A stretch of DNA of 55,761 nt from an uncultured Actinomycetes bacterium (GCA_903873715.1 CAIQPS010000061.1:1-55761), one strand, 5' to 3'. Positions 35,069 through 44,354 are shown, counted from the stretch's first letter. Made by a program: numbers and translations. Notes: a model not told the origin generated them from the sequence alone.

Positions 35069-36082
35069 CTAGATCCTCTTCGCGACCGCTTCCGCGATGG
35101 CTTCGCCCATGTCTTTGGTGCCCGAGGTGCCGCCCAGGTCGTAGGTCACGCGCTTGCCCTCGCCGATGACCGCGCGCACCGCCTCGAAGAGCGCGTGCGC
35201 CGCTGCCGCCTCGCCGAGATGGGCGAGCATCAGGCTTGCGGACAGGGTGAGAGCCGTCGGGTCGGCCTTGTCGAGACCGGCATACTTGGGCGCGGAGCCG
35301 TGCACCGGCTCGAACACGGCCATCTCCAGTCCGATGTTGGCGCCGGGCGCCACGCCCAGACCGCCCACCAGGCCGGCGCACAGGTCGCTGACGATGTCGC
35401 CGTAGAGGTTCGGGCAGAGCAGGACGTCGTAGAGCTCCGGCTTCTGCACCAGCTGCATGCACATGTTGTCGACGATGCGGTCCTCGAACTCGATGTCCGG
35501 ATAGTCGCCGGCCACCTCGCGGGACACCTCCAGGAACAGCCCGTCGGTGCACTTCATGATGTTGGCCTTGTGCACGGCGGTGACTTTCTTCCGCTTCTCG
35601 CGCCGGGCATATTCGAAGGCGAACCGGGCGATGCGCTCGGTCCCCTTGCGGGTGATGATCTTGATGGATTCGGCGGCGTCCTTGCCGACCATGTGCTCCA
35701 CGCCGGCATACAGGTCCTCGGTGTTCTCCCTGACGATGACCAGGTCGACGCCCTCGTACTTGGAGACCACCCCGGGGATGCTGACCGCGGGACGCAGGTT
35801 GGCATAGAGGTCGAGCTCCTTGCGCAGACCGACGTTCACGCTGCGGAAGCCCGATCCGACGGGAGTGGTGATGGGGCCCTTGATGGCCACCTTCGTGTCC
35901 CTCACCGAGTCGATGACGGCCTGCGGGAGCGGAGTGCCGTACTTGTCCATGACTTCGGCGCCGGCTTCCACGTCGATCCAGTCGATGGTGACGCCGGTGG
36001 CGGCCACCGCGACTTTGGTCGCAGCCATGATCTCGGGGCCTATCCCATCGCCGGGGATGCAGGTGACCCTGTAGCTCGTCAT
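35069..36082 (-). CDS. icd: Isocitrate dehydrogenase of the short (IDH3/IPMDH-like) type
   Basis: A 337-residue beta-decarboxylating dehydrogenase. [21 protein letters not shown] carries the S-x-N-x-x-L-R isocitrate motif rather than the isopropylmalate one. [18 protein letters not shown] supplies the metal Asp residues. The cofactor loop is HGSAPKYAG, with the Lys-Tyr pair seen in NADP-dependent enzymes, so NADP may be preferred even though the overall length resembles NAD enzymes. It oxidises isocitrate to 2-oxoglutarate and provides reducing power and the amino acceptor for the nearby transaminases. Start ATG 36082, behind GAGGAGGG. Confidence 0.88.
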   Translation of the reverse strand: MTSYRVTCIPGDGIGPEIMAATKVAVAATGVTIDWIDVEAGAEVMDKYGTPLPQAVIDSVRDTKVAIKGPITTPVGSGFRSVNVGLRKELDLYANLRPAVSIPGVVSKYEGVDLVIVRENTEDLYAGVEHMVGKDAAESIKIITRKGTERIARFAFEYARREKRKKVTAVHKANIMKCTDGLFLEVSREVAGDYPDIEFEDRIVDNMCMQLVQKPELYDVLLCPNLYGDIVSDLCAGLVGGLGVAPGANIGLEMAVFEPVHGSAPKYAGLDKADPTALTLSASLMLAHLGEAAAAHALFEAVRAVIGEGKRVTYDLGGTSGTKDMGEAIAEAVAKRI

Positions 36083-36179
36083 CGTCCCTCCTCGAACTTC
36101 CTCTTGCGGTCGCCGCGTGCCCGCAACCGGGAACGTGGTTGGAGCATGCTACCCAACCTGCCCGGGGATGCGCAAGTTC

Positions 36180-37526
36180 CTACAGCCCGAGCTGGCCCAG
36201 CAGCAGCGGTGTGATGTCCTCGTCCGGCCGGTAGAGCTGCTCGCGGACGTAGTTCCAGATCGTGCTCATCCGCGCCTTGTCGTCTGCGGTGAGGGGGATG
36301 TCGGTATCGGGTTCCACCCCCGGGAGCACGGGCAGCACTCGGAAGCCGACCGGCTTGCCGGCGGCCTCGGCTCCGGAGGCGTATGCCACCTGGACGTACA
36401 GGGGAAGGTAGTCGATGCCCATCAGGTACGTGCGCAGCCCCCGCTTCTGGAAGCGCAGGTACACGGCGATGCCGGCCTGCGGAGCCGCGTCCTCGGATGC
36501 GGCCGCCCGTGGACCGGCGAGGAAGTCACCGAGCGAGTACGCGGTGTAGCAGTTGACCGTACGGGAGAAGGGGAAGTACGTCCCGATGGTCTGCACCACT
36601 CCCGCCCGGGTCCCGAGGATCACGTCCACCCCATGGCCGAGGATGTCGTTCGCGAGGCCTGTCTGATCCGCCGTGGGCCGCCGTTGGTATTCCGCACCGT
36701 AGTCCACCAGGGCGAGCACGATGTCGGCTCCCCAGGCCCGGGCGGTGTTGGCGTCCTGGGTGACGGTCGCTAGGTCGAGCAGGTTCACGGCGAACGGCTT
36801 CTGCTCGCTCACCGGAAGGCTGGCGCCGACCGCGGCGGTGTAGTCGAGGAATGCGACCTTCACTCCGTCGACATCCACGATGGTCGGAGTGTTGCGCTCT
36901 TCGGACGTCCGGTACGTGCCGACGTGGGCCAACCCCGCGGCGTCCAGGCGGTCCAGCGTCCCCACGACGCCGTCCCATCCCAGGTCGAGCGAGTGCGGGT
37001 TGGCGGTGCCCACCATGTCGATGCCCACCTGCTTCATCGCGAAGGCCAGTTCGCGAGGTGCGTTCGGCACCGTCTCCGAGTCGTACCCCACCACGGGACC
37101 GCCGAGCCGGGGCTCGAGAGCCGCCACTGTGTAGTCCGGCTTGCTGAGGTACCTGGCGACGGGCGCGAACACGGCGCCGAAGTCGTACGAACCGGTCTCG
37201 GCATCGCGCACGGTCGACAGGATCTCGGGGGTCGTGTACAGGCCGCCGACCGCGGCTATGGTGATGTCCACCGGGCTCGTGGTCGTGGTGGTGGACGGCG
37301 GCGGGGTGGTGACCGGCGGTGTCGTGACGGGGGGCTCCGTGGTCGTGGTGGTAGTCTCCAAACCGGGGATGGTGGTGGCCACGACGACCGTGTCGGGGAC
37401 GGTGACCGTCACCGTGGCGTACCCGATCGTGGTCGGTTGCGTATCTTCCGCAGGGAGGAACATCAAGGGCGCACAAAGGGCGATAACGGCCACGATGGCG
37501 CCCGCGGCTTTCAGCGCATTACGCAT
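36180..37526 (-). CDS. Membrane-anchored CapA-like metallophosphatase domain protein
   Basis: A 448-residue protein. Residues 1-22 form an uncleaved anchor or signal peptide; a Thr/Pro-rich linker (about 55-85) separates it from a domain of about 355 residues. That domain resembles the CapA/PgsA calcineurin-like fold: ITIAAVGG, DYTVAALEPRLGG, ANPHSLDLGWDGVVGTLDRLDAAGLAHVGT, DIVLALVDYGAEYQ and LGHGVDVILGTRAGVVQ. The usual metal residues are partly changed (AAVGG for GDxxxG, TRAG for the SHPH-type motif), so catalysis is doubtful. CapA proteins take part in poly-gamma-glutamate export. The ATG at 37526 has no RBS; TACAAT 6 nt before it suggests a leaderless transcript. Confidence 0.75.
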   Translation of the reverse strand: MRNALKAAGAIVAVIALCAPLMFLPAEDTQPTTIGYATVTVTVPDTVVVATTIPGLETTTTTTEPPVTTPPVTTPPPSTTTTTSPVDITIAAVGGLYTTPEILSTVRDAETGSYDFGAVFAPVARYLSKPDYTVAALEPRLGGPVVGYDSETVPNAPRELAFAMKQVGIDMVGTANPHSLDLGWDGVVGTLDRLDAAGLAHVGTYRTSEERNTPTIVDVDGVKVAFLDYTAAVGASLPVSEQKPFAVNLLDLATVTQDANTARAWGADIVLALVDYGAEYQRRPTADQTGLANDILGHGVDVILGTRAGVVQTIGTYFPFSRTVNCYTAYSLGDFLAGPRAAASEDAAPQAGIAVYLRFQKRGLRTYLMGIDYLPLYVQVAYASGAEAAGKPVGFRVLPVLPGVEPDTDIPLTADDKARMSTIWNYVREQLYRPDEDITPLLLGQLGL

Positions 37527-37532
37527 GCGGGC

Positions 37533-37538
37533 ATTGTA
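37533..37538 (-). promoter_or_regulatory. Candidate leaderless -10 box of the CapA-like gene
   Basis: TACAAT on the minus strand lies 6 nt before the start ATG, and no Shine-Dalgarno sequence is present between them. Confidence 0.45.
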
Positions 37539-37723
37539 TCCCCGTTGCCCTCCCCGGACCACGGCGCCGGTGAGTGGTAAACGATTCCGCGTAGCGGAAC
37601 GGTCCACGCAGCACCTTTAGCACCCACCCGGTGCCGGAAGGGGTCGTAGGGGGAAAGAGTAGAATCGATAAGTGGTACTGCAACCGTACTGCGGACATCA
37701 GAAGTCGAGGGAAGGATCCTCTT

Positions 37724-39826
37724 ATGCTTGACGCTCTGCTACGTCCCAAGGCGGTCGCGGTGATGGGGGCATCGCGCACGCCTGGGAAAGTCGGCTACGC
37801 CGTCGTCGCCAACCTCATCCAGGGGGGATTCCAGGGCGACATCGTCCCGATCAACCCTTCCGGTGGCGAGATGCTGGGCCACAAGATCTACGCCGGTCTC
37901 GAGGAATACGGGAAGGAGATCGACCTCAGCGTCATCGCCGTCCCGACCGCCGCGGTCAAAGGCGCCGTCATCTCGTCCCTGCACCAGGGGGCCAAGGCCA
38001 TAGTGGTCATCACCGCGGGGTTCAAAGAGGTGGGGCACGAGGGCGCGGTGCTCGAGAAGGAGATCGCCGACCTCTGCCGCGCCTCCGGCGCTCGGATCAT
38101 GGGCCCCAACTGCCTCGGCCTCATCAACACCCACCACGGGATGAACGCCTCGTTCGCAAGCCATATGCCGGCGGTCGGAGGCATCTCCGTCGTCTCGCAG
38201 TCCGGCGCCCTCTGCACGGCCATCCTCGACTGGGCCGCCGCCCGCAAGATGGGCTTGGCCACGCTGGTCAGCATCGGCAACAAGGCCGACCTCGACGAGA
38301 CCGACTTCCTCTCCGCGTTCGCGGATGACGACAACACCAAAGTGATCGTCGGCTACCTGGAGAGCATCGGCTCGGGCGACGAGTTCATCCGGGCGGCCGA
38401 ATCAGTGGCCGCCGTCAAGCCGGTGGTCATCTTGAAGGCGGGCACCACTTCGGCCGGCTCCAAGGCGGCGTCCTCGCACACGGGCGCCCTGGCCGGGGCC
38501 GACATCGCCTACGGGGCGGCGTTCAAGCGGGCCGGCATCATCCGGGCCGAGACCTTCGAGTCCCTGTTCGACTTCTCTGCCGCCCTGGCCATGCAGCCCC
38601 TGCCCAAGGGCGACCGGGTGGCGATCATCACCAACGCCGGCGGCCCGGGCATCATGACCGCCGACGCCGTGGAGAACTCCGGCATGAAGGTGGCGTCGCT
38701 CCACCCGGACACCGCCGAAGACCTGCGCGGCAAGCTGCCCGCGGCGGCCAGCGTGGGCAACCCCATCGACGTGCTGGGCGACGCCGACCCCGAGCGTTAC
38801 GCCATGGCCGTGGAGGCCGCCCAGAACGACCCGTCGGTGGACGCGGTCATCGTGATCCTCACCCCCCAGGCCATGACCCGTCCCGCCGAGACGGCCCGCG
38901 CCATCGCGGCCAAGGCCAACGGCTCCAAACCGGTGCTGGCCAGCTTCATGGGCGGCTCCGACGTGCTGCCCGGCCGGGAAGAACTGGTGGCCGCCAACCT
39001 CCCCGACTACCCGTCGCCGGAACGCGCGGTCGCCGCCCTCAAGGCCATGGTGGACTACGCGGCGTGGCGCCTGCGCCCGCCGCGCATCGTCACCCGCTTC
39101 CCGGTCAACCGCCGGCGGGTCGAGCGCATCATCTCCCGGCAACTGCGCAGCGGCCGCCTGTACGTGGGCGAGGCTAAGGCCAAGGACATCCTCCGGGCCT
39201 ACGACTTCTCGGTGCCGGACGGCCGCCTGGTGGCCACGGTGGACGAGGCCACGGAAGCCGCGCCCCGCATCGGCTACCCGTTGGCCATGAAGATCGTCTC
39301 CCCGGACATCGTCCACAAGTCGGACGTAGGTGGGGTCAAGCTCAACCTCAACAGCCAGCAGGACGTCGCCGACGCCTTCGAACTCATGATGCTGCGCATC
39401 AAGCGCCGCATGCCGGACGCCTTCCTCGAGGGTGTCTACCTCGAGAAGATGGCACCGCGCGGCCGGGAGGTCATCCTCGGCATGACCCGCGACCCGCAGT
39501 TCGGCCCCATGCTGATGTTCGGACTGGGCGGCATCTTCGTGGAGGTCATGAAGGACGTGACCTTCCACCTGGCCCCCATCACTTCGGGCGAGGCGATGAG
39601 CATGCTCATGGGCACGCGCTCCTACAAACTCCTCGAAGGGGTCCGTGGCGAGCAGGGGGTCGACCTCTCCGCCATCGGCGAAGCGCTGCAGCGCATCAGC
39701 CAGCTGGTCACCGACTTCCCGCAGATCGACGAGCTCGACATCAACCCGTTCATCGTAGGCAAGATGGGTGAAGAGTCCTTCGCCGCCGACGCCCGAATCC
39801 AGCTGTCCGCGGGAGGTGCGCTATGA
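37724..39826 (+). CDS. acd: ADP-forming acyl-CoA (acetyl-CoA) synthetase, alpha-beta fusion
   Basis: A 700-residue cytosolic enzyme that turns acyl-CoA, ADP and phosphate into the acid, CoA and ATP. Residues about 1-465 are the CoA-binding/ligase alpha part (VAVMGASRTPGKVGYAV and SHTGALAG with phosphohistidine His252). Residues about 475-700 are an ATP-grasp beta part (YDFSVPDGRL, VSPDIVHKSDVGGV with second His531, and VMKDVTFHLAP). Both catalytic histidines are present. There is no fused GNAT domain, so this is the energy-conserving type rather than a Pat-like acetyltransferase. Its stop overlaps the start of the CoA-transferase-GNAT gene by ATGA. Confidence 0.9.
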   Translation: MLDALLRPKAVAVMGASRTPGKVGYAVVANLIQGGFQGDIVPINPSGGEMLGHKIYAGLEEYGKEIDLSVIAVPTAAVKGAVISSLHQGAKAIVVITAGFKEVGHEGAVLEKEIADLCRASGARIMGPNCLGLINTHHGMNASFASHMPAVGGISVVSQSGALCTAILDWAAARKMGLATLVSIGNKADLDETDFLSAFADDDNTKVIVGYLESIGSGDEFIRAAESVAAVKPVVILKAGTTSAGSKAASSHTGALAGADIAYGAAFKRAGIIRAETFESLFDFSAALAMQPLPKGDRVAIITNAGGPGIMTADAVENSGMKVASLHPDTAEDLRGKLPAAASVGNPIDVLGDADPERYAMAVEAAQNDPSVDAVIVILTPQAMTRPAETARAIAAKANGSKPVLASFMGGSDVLPGREELVAANLPDYPSPERAVAALKAMVDYAAWRLRPPRIVTRFPVNRRRVERIISRQLRSGRLYVGEAKAKDILRAYDFSVPDGRLVATVDEATEAAPRIGYPLAMKIVSPDIVHKSDVGGVKLNLNSQQDVADAFELMMLRIKRRMPDAFLEGVYLEKMAPRGREVILGMTRDPQFGPMLMFGLGGIFVEVMKDVTFHLAPITSGEAMSMLMGTRSYKLLEGVRGEQGVDLSAIGEALQRISQLVTDFPQIDELDINPFIVGKMGEESFAADARIQLSAGGAL

Positions 39827-41736
39827 CGCCCGATGCGTCCATCTACGACGCCGATTGGCAGAGCAAGTACGCGAACATGATCATGACCGCCCAGCAGGCG
39901 GTCTCGCAGATCCGTCCCGGCCAGCGGGTGTTCATCGGCACCGGCGGCGCGCAGCCGCTGCATCTGGTCCAGGCGCTCGTCGACCGGCGGCGCGAGCTCG
40001 CCGACACCGAGGTGCTCCACTCCCTCACCCTCGGCGACGCGCCCTACGCCTTCAAGGAGCTGGCCGACAACTTCCAGGTGAACGCGTTCTTCATCTCCTC
40101 CAACGTGCGGGAGATGATCCAGCAGGGCTACGGCGAGTACACGCCCATCCCGCTGTTCGACATCCCGAAGCTGTTCGAGAGCGGGCGGATGCCCATCGAC
40201 GTGGCCCTCATCCAGGTCACCCCGCCGGACAAGCAGGGCCGCTGCAGCCTGGGCATCTCGGTGGACATCGTCAAGTCGGCCGCAGCAAACGCCGGGCTGG
40301 TCATCGCGCAGGTGAACCCGCAGATGCCCTGGACCATGGGCGACAGCTTCGTCAGCGTGTACGACCTGGACATCCTGGTCCCGGTCGACGAGCCGCTCAT
40401 CGAGACCAGCGAGTACTCGTTCACCGACAACGTCCGTTCCGGTGAGGTGGCCCCCGACGCCGCCGACCGCACGCGGGCCATCGGCGAGTACATCGCCTCC
40501 CTCGTGGAGGACGGCTCCACCGTCGAGGTGGGCATCGGCCGCATCCCCCACGGGGTGGTCGAGTTCCTCAAGGACAAGAAAGACTTGGGCGTACACACCG
40601 AGGTGGTCACCGACGCCATCATCGACCTCATCGAGGCCGGGGTCATCACCGGGGCCCAGAAGTCCACGGACCGGGGCAAGATCGTCACCAGCTTCGCCAT
40701 GGGCAGCAAGAAGCTGTACGACTACGTCAACAACAACCCGGTGTTCTCGTTCAACCCCACCGAGTACGTCAACGACCCGTTCGTCATCGGCAAGCAGAAC
40801 AAGATGGTGGCCATCAACACCGCGCTCGAGATCGACCTCACCGGCCAGGTCTGCTCCGACTCGCTCGGCACCAAGTTCTATTCCGGCATCGGAGGGCAGG
40901 CCGACTTCAACATGGGCGCCGGCCGCTCCCAGGGCGGACGGGCCATCATCGCCCTGCCGTCCACCGCGGAGAAGGGCAGTAAGTCGCGGATCGTGCCGTC
41001 GCTCACGCCGGGCGCCGGCGTGGTGACCACCCGGGGCTACGTGCACTACGTGGTCACCGAGTACGGCATCGCCTACCTGCACGGCAAGAGCGTCCAGGAG
41101 AGGGCCATGGCCCTCATCACCATCGCCCATCCGGACTTCCGGGAAGAGCTCCTGGCCAAGGCCATCGAGTACAAGTGGGTCCGGCCGGAGATGGCCGACG
41201 TCGAAGGCCGCTTCTTCGTGGGCCCGAAGGAAGTCAAGACCACCATGCTGCTCGACAACGGCACTCTGGTCAGCTTCCGCGCGATGCAGCCCACCGACGA
41301 GAAAGAGACCAAGGACCTGTTCTACTCGCTCTCGCAGGAGACCGTCTACTACCGCTACATGTCGCACATGAAGCGCATCCCGCGAAAGCAGCTGCAGAAC
41401 TTCGTCTATGTGGACCACCGCACGGAGGTGGCCATCGTCGGGACGGTCCCGGAGGCGCACGGCGAGGACATCATCGCCATCGGCCGGTACTACCTCGACC
41501 AGCGGACCAACCGGGCGGAGGTCGCCTTCGTGGTGCGCGACGACTGGCAGATGCAGGGCATCGGGGGCTTCATCATGAAGCACCTCGCCACCATCGCCAA
41601 GCGGAACGGCATCTCGGGCTTCACGGCCGAGGTCATGCGCGACAACAAGCCGATGCAGGCGGTCATCAACCATTCCGGGATGAAGGTGCGGTCCAGCCTC
41701 AACGAGGGTGTGTTCCACTTCGAGATGGACTTCTGA
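39823..41736 (+). CDS. Acetyl-CoA hydrolase/CoA-transferase fused to a GNAT domain
   Basis: A 637-residue fusion. Residues about 1-450 are a family I CoA-transferase of the acetyl-CoA hydrolase/4-hydroxybutyrate CoA-transferase type: GQRVFIGTGGAQPLHLVQAL, VEVGIGRIPHGV, GIGGQADFNMGAGRS, and VVTEYGIAYLHGKS near the catalytic glutamate region. Residues about 475-637 are a GNAT acetyltransferase (LVSFRAMQPTDEKETKDLF, DDWQMQGIGGFIMKHL, DNKPMQAVINHSGM). The fusion is known in databases as an architecture but has no clear function. Coupling to the acyl-CoA synthetase suggests acyl-CoA interconversion with protein or small-molecule acylation as control. Start set by the ATGA overlap. Confidence 0.88.
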   Translation: MTPDASIYDADWQSKYANMIMTAQQAVSQIRPGQRVFIGTGGAQPLHLVQALVDRRRELADTEVLHSLTLGDAPYAFKELADNFQVNAFFISSNVREMIQQGYGEYTPIPLFDIPKLFESGRMPIDVALIQVTPPDKQGRCSLGISVDIVKSAAANAGLVIAQVNPQMPWTMGDSFVSVYDLDILVPVDEPLIETSEYSFTDNVRSGEVAPDAADRTRAIGEYIASLVEDGSTVEVGIGRIPHGVVEFLKDKKDLGVHTEVVTDAIIDLIEAGVITGAQKSTDRGKIVTSFAMGSKKLYDYVNNNPVFSFNPTEYVNDPFVIGKQNKMVAINTALEIDLTGQVCSDSLGTKFYSGIGGQADFNMGAGRSQGGRAIIALPSTAEKGSKSRIVPSLTPGAGVVTTRGYVHYVVTEYGIAYLHGKSVQERAMALITIAHPDFREELLAKAIEYKWVRPEMADVEGRFFVGPKEVKTTMLLDNGTLVSFRAMQPTDEKETKDLFYSLSQETVYYRYMSHMKRIPRKQLQNFVYVDHRTEVAIVGTVPEAHGEDIIAIGRYYLDQRTNRAEVAFVVRDDWQMQGIGGFIMKHLATIAKRNGISGFTAEVMRDNKPMQAVINHSGMKVRSSLNEGVFHFEMDF

Positions 41737-41837
41737 TCCCTCGCGGCGGCCCGCCGTCCCTGCATCATTGACCGTTCGGACTCGCCGGCGGTACCTTGGA
41801 AGATAGGGAAAGCGCGGGACGCGGCGAGGAGGGCTCG

Positions 41838-43025
41838 ATGAACGCATCGTGGAAACGGTCACCGGCGGCGCTGGCCGGGCTGACAGCCGTCGTGGTCATG
41901 GCGCTGGCCCTCGTGCTGGCCCCTGCGGCACTGGCGGCTTCGCCCATCTCCCTGACCCTCGACGACGGTTCGGACTGCTACGCACCGGGCGACGCGGTCT
42001 ACTACACGGCCGTCCTCACCAACGAGTCCGGCGCTCCGGTTTCCGGGGTGGCGCTCGACTTCACGTATCCCGACGCGGCCGACAGCGGCGCGTCCTCCTG
42101 GATGTGCGCATACGAAAACGCCACAGGCTCTTTCCCGAGCGACGGCACGGGGGCCATCTCGGGTACCGTCGACCTCGACGCCGGCGGCTCGGTGCGCCTC
42201 GAGATCCTCTGCCAGACGCTGCCGGACGCAAGCTCCGATCTGAAGGCGGTCATCACCGCGCAGGTCCCCGACAGCGCGGACTTCCCCGGCGGCGTGACGG
42301 AATCAGCGGTGGACGTCGACCTCGTCGGAGTCGTCACCACGATCCCGGTGGAGCCGGGCCCGCTCTCCCTGTTCAAGTTCGATGACGTGGAGGTCTACGA
42401 GCCGGGTGGGGTCGTCACCTACACCATCATCGTCGCCAACACCGGCAGCGAGCCGCAGCTCGGCGTCGGCGTGAACGACGTGCTCCCGAAACAGATCGAC
42501 GCGGCCAACGCTTCCTGGGAATGTGTCTCGAAAGACATGGCCACCTGCAGCCCGGCCAGCGGTTCAGGCAACGTCGACTGCAGCATGGACATCGAGGCCG
42601 GAGGGTCGGTCACCATCACGGTGACCTGCCCCGTCCTGGAAGACGCCTCAGGCTACATGACGAACACGGTGATCGCCACGCTGGCTGACCAATCGCAGTA
42701 CGTGGCCGACGACACCGACCTGGACCCGTCCGACACCACCGACACGACCGCGGATGACGGCTCCGGCGGCACCGACACCACCTGGGAAGAAGGGGCGAGC
42801 ACCACCGATGCCTACGTGACCACGACGGCGCCCGGCGGCGAGACCACGGAGATCTCCCCCGAAGAGGACAGCGCCGGTTCGATCACCACGGTGGACGACA
42901 TCGACACCGGCCACGGCCGCAGGGCGATGACGGATCCGGGAGTGTGGCTCTTCGCAGCCATGGCGCTTCTTCTCGCCGGCGGCGTGCTGTACGCCCAGAT
43001 GAGGACCTCCCGGCGACGCGGCTGA
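41838..43025 (+). CDS. Secreted DUF11-like repeat protein with C-terminal membrane anchor
   Basis: A 395-residue protein; ATG 41838 lies behind GAGGAGGG. A signal peptide covers residues 1-33. Two immunoglobulin-like repeats, about 35-160 and 180-305, share 'YxPGxxVxYTxxxxNxxG', 'ASWxC' and the cysteine 'VTCPVLEDAS', as in DUF11/conserved-repeat domains. An Asp/Thr-rich linker (about 305-355) leads to a membrane helix (WLFAAMALLLAGGVLYA) and a basic tail, MRTSRRRG. There is no LPxTG motif, so it would be membrane-anchored with the repeats outside. Role unknown. Confidence 0.78.
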   Translation: MNASWKRSPAALAGLTAVVVMALALVLAPAALAASPISLTLDDGSDCYAPGDAVYYTAVLTNESGAPVSGVALDFTYPDAADSGASSWMCAYENATGSFPSDGTGAISGTVDLDAGGSVRLEILCQTLPDASSDLKAVITAQVPDSADFPGGVTESAVDVDLVGVVTTIPVEPGPLSLFKFDDVEVYEPGGVVTYTIIVANTGSEPQLGVGVNDVLPKQIDAANASWECVSKDMATCSPASGSGNVDCSMDIEAGGSVTITVTCPVLEDASGYMTNTVIATLADQSQYVADDTDLDPSDTTDTTADDGSGGTDTTWEEGASTTDAYVTTTAPGGETTEISPEEDSAGSITTVDDIDTGHGRRAMTDPGVWLFAAMALLLAGGVLYAQMRTSRRRG

Positions 43026-43045
43026 TCGGACGGCCGGGTCTAGCT

Positions 43046-43087
43046 GCCCTACCGGCCCGGCCCGACCAGGCGCCCTACCGGCCCGGC
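43046..43087. repeat. 16-bp direct repeat between convergent genes
   Basis: GCCCTACCGGCCCGGC occurs at 43046-43061 and 43072-43087, in the 94-bp gap between the DUF11-like gene and the nitrilase gene. It may contribute to termination; no U-tract is seen. Confidence 0.6.
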
Positions 43088-43119
43088 GATGCCGGCGCCC
43101 CGATCGTGGCGGGCGTCTT

Positions 43120-43923
43120 CTAGCCGAAGAGGTCGCGGCGCCGGTGTTTCAGCACCGGCATGCGCTCCCGGACCGAGCGCAGATATGCCATATCGAGGTC
43201 GACGGCGAGGACGTCCACCCCTTCGCGGCACTGCGCGATGACCGTCCCCCACGGGTCAGCTACCAGACTGTGACCGTAGCACTGCTTGCCGCGCGCCCAC
43301 TGTCCCCATTGCCCGCAGGCCGCTAGATAGCAGCCGTTCTCTATGGCCCGGGCCCGGATCAGGGGCTCCCAGTGGTACATCCCGGTCGGCACGGTGAAGG
43401 CCGCCGGCAGGATGAGGACTTCAGCGCCCGACTCTGCGAGCGCTCGGAACAGTTCCGGGAAGCGGAGGTCGTAGCAGATGGCCAGTCCGCACACCACGCC
43501 GTCGCAGTCGAACACGGCGATGCGGTCCCCCGGGGTGATGGCTTCGGACTCAAGGTATTTGGTCCCGTCGGGCAGGACGATGTCGAAGAGGTGCAACTTG
43601 CTGTAGCGAGCGACTTCCTCCCCCGCGCGGTCGAACACCACCGACGTGTTGAAGTTGCCCTCGTCGCGCCGCTCGATGATGCTCCCGAGGTGAAGGTAGA
43701 TCCCCTTCTCTTTGGCCAGTGCCCGGGCCCACTCGCTGGATTCCCCAGGTATGCCTTCGGCCGCTGCCGCGTTCTCGGCGTCGCTCCCGAGATGGTTGAA
43801 CATCTCCGGCAGCACGACCAGGTCGACCCCCTGATAGGCGAGCCGCTCGACCCCTTCGGCCGCCGCCGCGAGGTTGGCCCGCTTGTCCTGCCGGGAGTTC
43901 ATCTGTACAAGCCCGATCTTCAT
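43120..43923 (-). CDS. Carbon-nitrogen hydrolase (nitrilase superfamily)
   Basis: A 267-residue cytosolic amidase. The catalytic triad is visible: Glu40 (VVLPEMF), Lys109 (YSKLHLFD) and Cys150 (AICYDLRFPELFR). The length and the FD-IVLPDG-xKYLESE insert match Nit2/omega-amidase-like members, which hydrolyse 2-oxoglutaramate or 2-oxosuccinamate formed by transamination of glutamine and asparagine. The substrate is inferred. There is no Shine-Dalgarno; TAATAT lies 7 nt before the ATG, which suits a leaderless transcript. Confidence 0.9.
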   Translation of the reverse strand: MKIGLVQMNSRQDKRANLAAAAEGVERLAYQGVDLVVLPEMFNHLGSDAENAAAAEGIPGESSEWARALAKEKGIYLHLGSIIERRDEGNFNTSVVFDRAGEEVARYSKLHLFDIVLPDGTKYLESEAITPGDRIAVFDCDGVVCGLAICYDLRFPELFRALAESGAEVLILPAAFTVPTGMYHWEPLIRARAIENGCYLAACGQWGQWARGKQCYGHSLVADPWGTVIAQCREGVDVLAVDLDMAYLRSVRERMPVLKHRRRDLFG

Positions 43924-43930
43924 GCCCTAG

Positions 43931-43936
43931 ATATTA
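43931..43936 (-). promoter_or_regulatory. Candidate leaderless -10 box of the nitrilase gene
   Basis: TAATAT on the minus strand lies 7 nt before the ATG at 43923, with no RBS between. Confidence 0.4.
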
Positions 43937-44101
43937 CCCAGAAGCGCGAACTGAGGTAACGCAACGTCTATTGCGTTGCAACGTGTCTGCAATCGCGCCC
44001 TGGGCGGAGGCCCCGCTCGCCGCCCAGCACCTGCAACCGCCCGCGAACGAATCGATGCCCGCCAGAAAGCGGAGCGAGGCAAGCCCACGAAGACAAAGAG
44101 C

Positions 44102-44220
44102 GAGCGAAACGACGCGCCAAAGAGGGGCGAGCGAAGCGACGCTCCGAAGAGGGGCGAGCGAAGCGACGCCCCAGAGAAGGGTGAGCGAAGCGAGCCACCT
44201 GATAAAGAGCGAGCGAAGCG
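44102..44220. repeat. 27-bp tandem repeat, five copies
   Basis: GAGCGAA begins at 44102, 44129, 44156, 44183 and 44211, a period of 27-28 bp. The best-conserved units read GAGCGAAGCGACGC plus CCNAAGAGGGGC-type sequence. The outer copies are more diverged. There are no spacers, so it is not a CRISPR. Confidence 0.8.
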
Positions 44221-44244
44221 TGGCTCTCGAGGACAACGTGGCTG

Positions 44245-44354
44245 AGTGGTCGCCGGCGATAGGCCGGCCGCGTGAACGAACATTGCGACGCGTGACCGCG
44301 AAGCCGGAGCGTGGCGCAGAGTGAGCGAGCGCGGTCGGCCTATCGCCGGCCACT
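44245..44354. repeat. Long inverted repeat flanking the end of the DUF47 gene
   Basis: The left arm, 44245-44271 (AGTGG..CGGCGATAGGCCG..CCGC), pairs with the right arm 44331-44354 with one insertion and few mismatches. The 59-nt loop contains GAACGAA and GAGCGAG words like those in the tandem repeats. The right arm ends 2 nt from the DUF47 stop codon, so it could form the 3' end of the Pit operon mRNA or be the end of a small mobile repeat. Confidence 0.7.

Noticed and set aside
39622-41862. A 746-codon minus-strand frame opposite the CoA-transferase-GNAT gene
   Set aside because: Typical antisense frame of GC-rich DNA, full of Val/Asp/His/Leu repeats without a fold.
44102-44220. CRISPR array
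   Set aside because: Units are contiguous with no spacers, the copies are diverged, and no cas gene is present.
43976-44245. Charged repeat protein (KRGERSDAP units) across the 27-bp repeats
   Set aside because: A 27-nt period makes every frame open and repetitive; there is no RBS and no plausible ends.
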